Assembly (NCBI GenBank): GCA_027924585.1
Contig: BSBM01000059.1
Coordinates: forward strand, 4,092,001-4,156,000
From: Larix kaempferi
Taxonomy: Eukaryota > Streptophyta > Pinopsida > Pinales > Pinaceae
Length of the DNA stretch: 64,000 bases
Reading direction: 5' to 3'
This document shows, piece by piece, positions 57,989 through 64,000 of the stretch. Made by a program: the position numbers and the translations under genes. How positions within the stretch are numbered: position 1 is the first letter of the stretch; each line of letters begins with the position of its first letter. Below the pieces are notes generated by a model, which had not been told where the DNA came from, ran no database searches, and worked only from the letters and a program-made list of their open reading frames with translations.

Positions 57989-60960
57989 TGGCCATTGTCT
58001 TGTGATGGTGAAGTTACAAATAGTATGAGACTTAAGTTATCATTGGATAATTTGCTATTATAATTCCACTCTTATATTAATAATTAATTAATACTTGAAT
58101 TATTAAAAATTAAAGTATAGCTTAAGCATTAATTACTCTAATTGAAATTCCACTTTTATCTTGACAATTACATTTTAATGATAACATTTTGTGAATATGT
58201 AAAAGTTAAAAAATATAAATATCTATATTATATCTATGTTGCCAAGTGAGTGGTGATCATTGCTTGGGCCAAAGGACTTTAATATTGCTATCACCATCTA
58301 ATTGAATGAATGATGTAAGCCATGTTATCAATTGTCCCTCCCCAAAACTAATAATTCATCCATGTCAAATTTCCAAAAAACACATATGTATCTGATTTGC
58401 GTCTCAGTGCTTTCTCTCGTCACTCTTCATGGTGGCCAGGGAAATGTATATAGAATTTCATGTAGTGCAATTAATACCATTGTTAAGAGGAAAGGTGTCT
58501 CGAACCAAATCTTAAATAAACATGGATGTTATATGACAATGTATGGATAAACATTCAATGTGGCATAGTTTATATCTCAATGTTGCCTCCATCTTGACAG
58601 TTGATTATATTCTAATAAAATAACCATTCGATGTGACAGTTTATATCTCAATGTTGCCTCCATATTGATATCTCAATGTTGCCTCCATATTGACCGTTGA
58701 TTATCTTCCAATAAAATAACCAACAAATGTATGTGATGGTACAAAAAAAATGTATGTGATGTTACAAAAGAATGTTGTGTTACAATATCATGTGATAGTA
58801 CAAAAGAATGTTATGTTAGAATCTTTAGAATTAAAATTATTCTCTTTGATTGTGAAGGGTCTCTTTTAGAATAGTGTAGTATAGTATTGAAAAACAATGT
58901 GTATTGGAATATTAATATATTTAAAATTGATTTTTATTTTTATTTTTTATTATGTTATATAATAATTAATAATAGAATGAGTTAAATGGTTGGTAATTTT
59001 TTTGAGTGAGGAATTTTTTTGTCTTGATTTATTTATTATTTTTTAGATTTCAATAATTTGAGACTAACTATGTAAACAAAATATAAACATTCATGATCAT
59101 AACTTGTTAATTAACACGACTTCAAAATTCTCACTCGTAATTGAGTATAGACAAAATATAAACATTGATTCTCTTACATGAAAGGAAGGGTATTTGTTAT
59201 TGGTTTTTTTCATTGCTTATTATTAGAAATAAACCTAATTTAATTTTAATGCAAATGGCCCAAAGGATTTAATTGTCTAGATAAGAAAATCAAGGATAAT
59301 AACAATCTACATAAGAGAATGTTTATTTATATAGGATTAGTGGTCTAATTTCCTAGTGATCAATTAGATCCACCTTTAGGCATTGGATTGAAAAAGTTTG
59401 GTGAAGATAAATCATTTATGTTTCAATTGGCAAATCTGCTATATATTGTATGTTAGATGTCAAATAACCAACAAAATAGTTGTTGCAATATTATGCTTGT
59501 CACTTGCAATGCACTCTATATATTTTATGAATTTTGAGTTTCTTTTGAATCATTGAAAAAATTAATAATTAATGTTTTGTGAATTTTGAGTTGCCTTTGA
59601 TCATTTAAACAACGAACAATTAATGTTTTATGAATTTTGAGTTGCCTTTGACAATTGAAACAATGAAAAGTAAATGTCCAATTTAAGTTGTGCTAAATTA
59701 TAAATGTAAAGAGTAGACTAAAAATCAAGTTTGAAAACTATTCCAAAACAACATGAAAACCCCATCTATCAACAAGAGAAGATAATATGCAAGATGATTA
59801 GCAATTCTTAGAAGGGCCAAGCCTACCTATACATCAAATTACACAAGCTCTTCCATCCTTGGTCAAATATAGGGAGTTTGAATATGACATTGCTTCTATT
59901 CTCCATCTAGTTTATCTCTTATTGGTGCTTAGTGTTAGATATTAATGCCTACAAATAGGTTTAGTGGATTGTTAAGCTTTTTGTACATCAACAAGGTCTT
60001 GCTTTGGACTTCTTTGTAGCTTGGGTGTATAAGAAGGCCCCAATATAACAATCATTGAACATAATGCATTGAGAGGTTTAATGGGATTCTTGAATACAAG
60101 AACAATGGCTACAATGACCACTACCCTTTTCATTGTGTTACCCATAGTAAAAGTCAAGGGGTTGATTTCATCCGGTGCTTGGTACAAAGGTTGGTTGTAG
60201 ATATGATAAAACATCCTGGATAGAATGAGCCAAATGTAAAATGTGGAGTTCGCAATTGCTTCTATTGCCTTATGATACCCAAAATCATTGGACACTTTCA
60301 ACAACAATGGGAGTGGAGAACAAATGAAACAAAGATAAAGTTTTCATTCAATAATATAAATTCAATCCATCAAACTTCTTGAATTAACAACCAACAATAT
60401 ACCATTTTTCATGTGTAATTTCATGACAAGGCAAGGGAGTGAATAGCCCTCAGTGAGACATTACAATAATAAATATCCTTCAATAAACACACTGATTGAT
60501 AGGGATTCTTATGAATAGATATTTTTAGCTCATACTTTTTCTCATATGGGATACATGACATTATAATTTGTATTGTTTACAAATAATTGTGATTTTGAAT
60601 GACAAAACTTTATGATTTCCTTCCTGTGGAGTAGTTAAGATAGTTTCCTATTTTTTTTCTTTTGACTAGTTGAGACCTTATTGTTATTGTTAGACTTATA
60701 ATACAATAAAGAGATGAATGTTCCGAGTTAGGGAGATAAGAACGTTATTGTTAGACGTATTGTTAGGGTTAGCTTTGTGATTGGTAAGGTAAGCCATAGG
60801 CTAACATAAGAAGCATACCAAGCATGGTTGAATCAACTACCTATTCAATTATCTATATGTCCTAAGTCATCAATTCAAAACATTTACAATAACATGGATA
60901 AATGCTCCATTGTTCTTGAGAAGAATATTGTTGAAACAAAACCTAAAGTGTGCAGTTTCA
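57989..60960. other. AT-rich DNA, no gene recognised
   Basis: Very AT-rich with stop codons in all frames. A repeat of about 71 bp lies at 58567-58727 ('agtttatatctcaatgttgcctccat'), partly triplicated, and 'gaattttgagttgcctttga' recurs near 59581 and 59633. The minus-strand frame 59972-60307 has no family signature. Confidence 0.55.
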
Positions 60961-60961
60961 T

Positions 60962-61058
60962 ACATTAACCAGAAATGAAGAACAATGCAGAATTACATTA
61001 ACCAGAAATGAAGAACAACGCAAAATTACATTAACCAGAAATGAAGAACTACGCAAAA
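60962..61058. repeat. 33-bp tandem repeat, three copies
   Basis: 'acattaaccagaaatgaaga' begins each unit at 60962, 60995 and 61028. From 61059 to 61815 there is only a low-complexity 'ctctagctctagctc' stretch near 61430-61520. Confidence 0.92.
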
Positions 61059-61815
61059 TCCCTGTCGTGAATTGGTAGAGACCGGTCTTGTAAAGATGAG
61101 GAAAAACCACGTGCTCACAGTAGGAGGATGTCATCAAACCACATTTAATCTTGATTGCCCTACAACTTCGAACTTATTCCTCCTCTAATCACTTAACTAT
61201 TCCACTAATTTGCAAAAGCAATTCACCAAATTTTATCAGATCTTGACCAAATCTGTTGCAAGTAGATTAATGAGAATTTACTAAGGGATCATTAACTTAA
61301 TCCAAATCGCTTCCTCCTAGTTAGAAAAAGTTAATGTCTTTTACTAAATGGTGGTTTTGGCTGAACACTAAAAAATGTAGATTGTGGTTTAGGATGACAA
61401 CAAACAAGTGCTTCTCTAAAACTTGGCTCTATCTCTATCTCCTGGTTATAGCTCTGGCTCTTGCTCTAGCTCTAGCTCGAGACACTGGCTATTAGCAGTA
61501 GTTCTAGTTGTGGCTCAAGCTCGCTTGTTACCACACGATAGAAGTCTGATTAGTGAGCAATCTGAACATTTGATATGGGATTCATAAGACTTTCTACTGC
61601 AATATGTGTTAATACTTGAGATTGAGTTCTTCAGTATGATTGATATATTTTCTTGGCAGTTGATGACCATCACCAAGAATTGATCCACCCATAGAGAATC
61701 TTTAGTCTTGCAGGTTTCTTTAGTTTCGATGACAATGTTGGCACTAATGTTGAATTGGAATAGGTGAAATTGAATCTTATTGAAGGAATCCAAAACTTTG
61801 ACTCTGGATCGGTTT

Positions 61816-62137
61816 GGAATAATCCAAAATATGAAAGGTCACTTCCTTATCGGATCCAATAGCTCTTTTGTGTTTGTTGTTCTTGATTTTTTCTCGAGTT
61901 TTGATGATGGGCTTGGAAAGGTTATGAACATGAAAAAATAAGATTATTATTCTATATTTGATGTTGTTTCACTAAGTTGGTCATGTCTGGAATAATCCGA
62001 AATATGAAAGGTCACTTCCTTATCATATGTTTGTTGTTCCTGATTTCTTCCCGAGTTTTAATGATGGGCTTGGAAAGATTATGTTGGACATGGAAAAATA
62101 GGCTTCTTCTATATTTGGTGTAGTTTCACTAAGTTGA
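61816..62137. repeat. Tandem duplication, unit about 173 bp
   Basis: The copies start at 61816 and 61989 ('ggaataatcc(a/g)aaatatgaaa'); the second lacks a short stretch. Each ends 'tgt(t/a)gtttcactaagttg'. A short plus-strand frame at 62142-62330 follows directly and is not recognised. From 62331 to 63440 I see nothing assignable. Confidence 0.88.
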
Positions 62138-63440
62138 TAATGTGCTGACATCTGATAGGAATCATTATCGAACTCAAAAAGAGGACTGTTCTGGACAAGA
62201 ACTAGTTGAAAACGATGATTCCTTTGTTGCATTTCATCGTGCTAGAGCTATAATTTACTCTAGAGGAGGTCCACTTTGGATTGTGAATCTTGCAAGTAGG
62301 TTAGCATATATTGGAGAGTTGTTTTGTTGATTGTGATTGTATCTTGTCAATAGTAGTGATTATTAGAGTGTTTAGTAACTCTAATAATTTTTCAGTTTAA
62401 GCAATTTTTAAAGACTGAATGAGGACTCATAGGGATATTTGCAACTCCCAATAAGAGTCACAATTAAAATTCAAGATTTGAAAATAGACAACATGTATGA
62501 AAACACTATCATACATGAAAACATGCGCATAGGCACACGACTAAAATGGTTGCTTACACCCAAAGGATATAGCTACTGCTAAAGATCCTTTTATTGAGTA
62601 TGATTACAATGTTATTGTCCTTTTAACAAGGAAATAGGCAAAGTCTTTTAACAATCCTTCAAACTGATAGAGTGTAAACCAAAATTATTGGAAATACTAT
62701 ACAAATGCGTTTTGCACAATCCAATACAAATCCCTCAGTAATGGCCAAGGCAACGATATCTAGAGAATGATAAACCGCATACATTTAAAATGAACCAATT
62801 CATAATTGACCTTTTTTTTCAGCTAATAAGTATGATGACCAACTCCACCTATAAAGAAGTGAAATTTTCCAAAACTATCTACGTGGAATGAATGATAATA
62901 AAAATTCCTTTGTGAGTTGTGGTTCAGCTTTTGGATCCAATGCTTAGGTGTGACTTGGATCTTGGGGTTAACCGAGATCCACTTCATGTTGTTAGGTCCT
63001 CTCATTTGGAATGCTATCTAAACATTTTGCAACAATCAATTTTCGGAAGAGTATTTTTTGTAACTATAGGGAAGAGGCTTGTTGGTCCCCCAATAAAGTC
63101 CCCTTGATTTTGTAAAATCAAAAGGTCCCCCATGTAAATTGTGTAATTATTAGTTTTTGGTTTTCTTTTATTTTATCTCGCTTGATTTAGTAGGTGTTTT
63201 CATGGTTTAGTTTCCTTTCCTTTGGATGCTCAAAGGCTTGTTCTTTGGATTGGTTTTCATGGCTTTAAGGGTTTGGTGATTTTGGTCATTTGACTCTTTT
63301 GGTTTCATGGTTTCTCAACAACGATTGCATTCTCTGATTTGACCTTAGCCGAGTTGATTATATGTCTCCATTTGAATAAATTGATCTATTTTGACCTTGT
63401 GACAAACTTGTCTGGTTTTAGGCATTTATTACATCAATGA

Positions 63441-63755
63441 ATGAGTAAGCATCTTGCCTCATTGGAGGAGAGTTCCCCTTCTCTGGACCCGAACCCGGGC
63501 CCGGTACCCGAGGAGAAAGCTTCCACTTCTTCCCCTCCTGAATCGTCTGATTCAGGTTACTTTCTTCGCTCTCCTACCAAACTTGTCTCTGGGGGGCTGG
63601 GAAAAGGGAAGGAACAACCACCGAAAGGAAGGGGGAGGAAGTCTTTTATCTCAAAGGCTCAGTCCAAAGCTAGATTGGATCTTTTGGAAGGTAAACAACA
63701 GACAATTGAACGAGCGCTTAGAGCAGTGCAACCCCAAAAGAAGGGTCGTTCATGA
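63441..63755 (+). CDS. LINE first open frame (104 codons)
   Basis: The ATG at 63441 follows a stop at 63438-63440, so the start is constrained. The product is Ser/Pro-rich and acidic at first, then strongly basic (KGKEQPPKGRGRKSF), ending QPQKKGRS. It lacks the zinc knuckle or RNA-recognition domain of typical plant LINE ORF1 proteins, so it may be a degenerate or unusually short ORF1. Its TGA (63753-63755) overlaps the ATG of the next frame. G/C content is clearly higher than in the surroundings, as expected for a recently arrived element. Confidence 0.55.
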   Translation: MSKHLASLEESSPSLDPNPGPVPEEKASTSSPPESSDSGYFLRSPTKLVSGGLGKGKEQPPKGRGRKSFISKAQSKARLDLLEGKQQTIERALRAVQPQKKGRS

Positions 63756-64000
63756 AAATTATGTCCTTTAACTGTCGAGGTCTGGTTGGTCCCCACAAAA
63801 GATCATCACTTAAGAGGGTGGTCTCCTTAGACCGTCCGGACATCATTTTACTTCAAGAAAATCCGGGCGTTGGTGAGGTGGTGAAGGTGAGATTGGAAAG
63901 TTGGTTCAGTGGGTGGTCGTTTGAAACTCTGGATGTTAGAGGTCGTTTTGGAGGATTGGCTATAGGTTGGAACGACAGGTCAGTTAAATTACACAACAGT
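63752..64000 (+). CDS. LINE endonuclease/reverse transcriptase frame, N-terminus (partial)
   Basis: The frame starts MKIMSFNCRGLVGPHKRSS and continues PDIILLQE, which are the first two conserved blocks of the apurinic-type endonuclease at the start of plant LINE ORF2, including the catalytic Asn in NCRG and the Glu in QE. FGGLAIGWND follows, as in the family. The endonuclease nicks target DNA to prime reverse transcription. The frame is open to the window end; reverse transcriptase would lie beyond it. ATG overlaps the previous stop as ATGA. Confidence 0.88.
   Translation, partial: MKIMSFNCRGLVGPHKRSSLKRVVSLDRPDIILLQENPGVGEVVKVRLESWFSGWSFETLDVRGRFGGLAIGWNDRSVKLHNS

Noticed and set aside
60962-61058. 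Regular 33-bp repeats that could suggest a CRISPR array
   Set aside because: The units are directly adjacent with no unique spacers, in a plant-like context.
61060-61130. tRNA-like stretch with 'tggtagag' and 'tcttgtaaaga'
   Set aside because: It has no B-box, no acceptor stem pairing and no cloverleaf, so I do not call a tRNA.

Overview
The window looks like a stretch of a large, transposon-rich seed-plant nuclear genome. A gymnosperm is plausible, but that is inferred from style (deeply nested, decayed LTR retrotransposons and one gene remnant), not proven. The DNA is AT-rich. I see no bacterial operons, CRISPR arrays, rRNA genes or convincing tRNA genes. Almost everything alignable is mobile-element sequence, and no intact host protein gene is visible.

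Layout. 1-4 kb: a minus-strand LTR element whose LTR (781-1354) abuts a broken Ty3/gypsy integrase and 3' region. 4.3-6.5 kb: first copy of a long non-coding repeat (R1), seen again at 21.8-23.8 and 24.2-24.95 kb. 6.7-11.7 kb: a giant inverted repeat with arms of about 1.6 kb around an LTR-like loop; the right arm carries a 1.1-kb DNA transposon with a 9-bp target duplication. 14-16.4 kb: repeat R2 and short tandem repeats. 16.8-21.4 kb: a nearly full-length but dead Ty1/copia element whose LTR carries an array of perfect heat-shock elements just upstream of a TATA box. 21.4-32.6 kb: R1 copies and mostly unassignable DNA, with one broken unknown open frame at 27.8-28.6 kb.

32.6-36.9 kb: a gypsy-like integrase remnant, an unrecognised minus-strand open frame of about 560 codons with a single stop, a 3' copia fragment with its LTR (heat-shock elements again), and a minus-strand copia gag interrupted by that LTR. 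37.3-41 kb: a second R2 copy split by a solo LTR with target duplications, then a second gypsy 3' region. 41.3-41.5 kb: a CATGCATG-rich minisatellite. 42.75-50.88 kb: a tandem segmental duplication of about 4 kb, each copy holding a putative terminal-inverted-repeat element bounded by an 18-bp palindrome.

51.6-55.6 kb: the 3' exons of a FANCM-like DNA-repair helicase gene. The last introns are phase-consistent, but the long upstream exon is broken several times. A tRNA-derived SINE with an 11-bp target duplication sits just downstream. 56-62 kb: AT-rich DNA with tandem repeats and a solo LTR with TAATG duplications. 63.4-64 kb: the start of a LINE whose two frames overlap by ATGA, running off the window.

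The parts do not form one pathway. They record repeated nesting, ectopic recombination and decay. The most interesting signals are the heat-shock-element arrays in the copia LTRs, the giant inverted repeat with its built-in empty site, and the unrecognised open frame at 33.1-35.06 kb. All homology statements come from reading the sequence by eye; no database search was possible.
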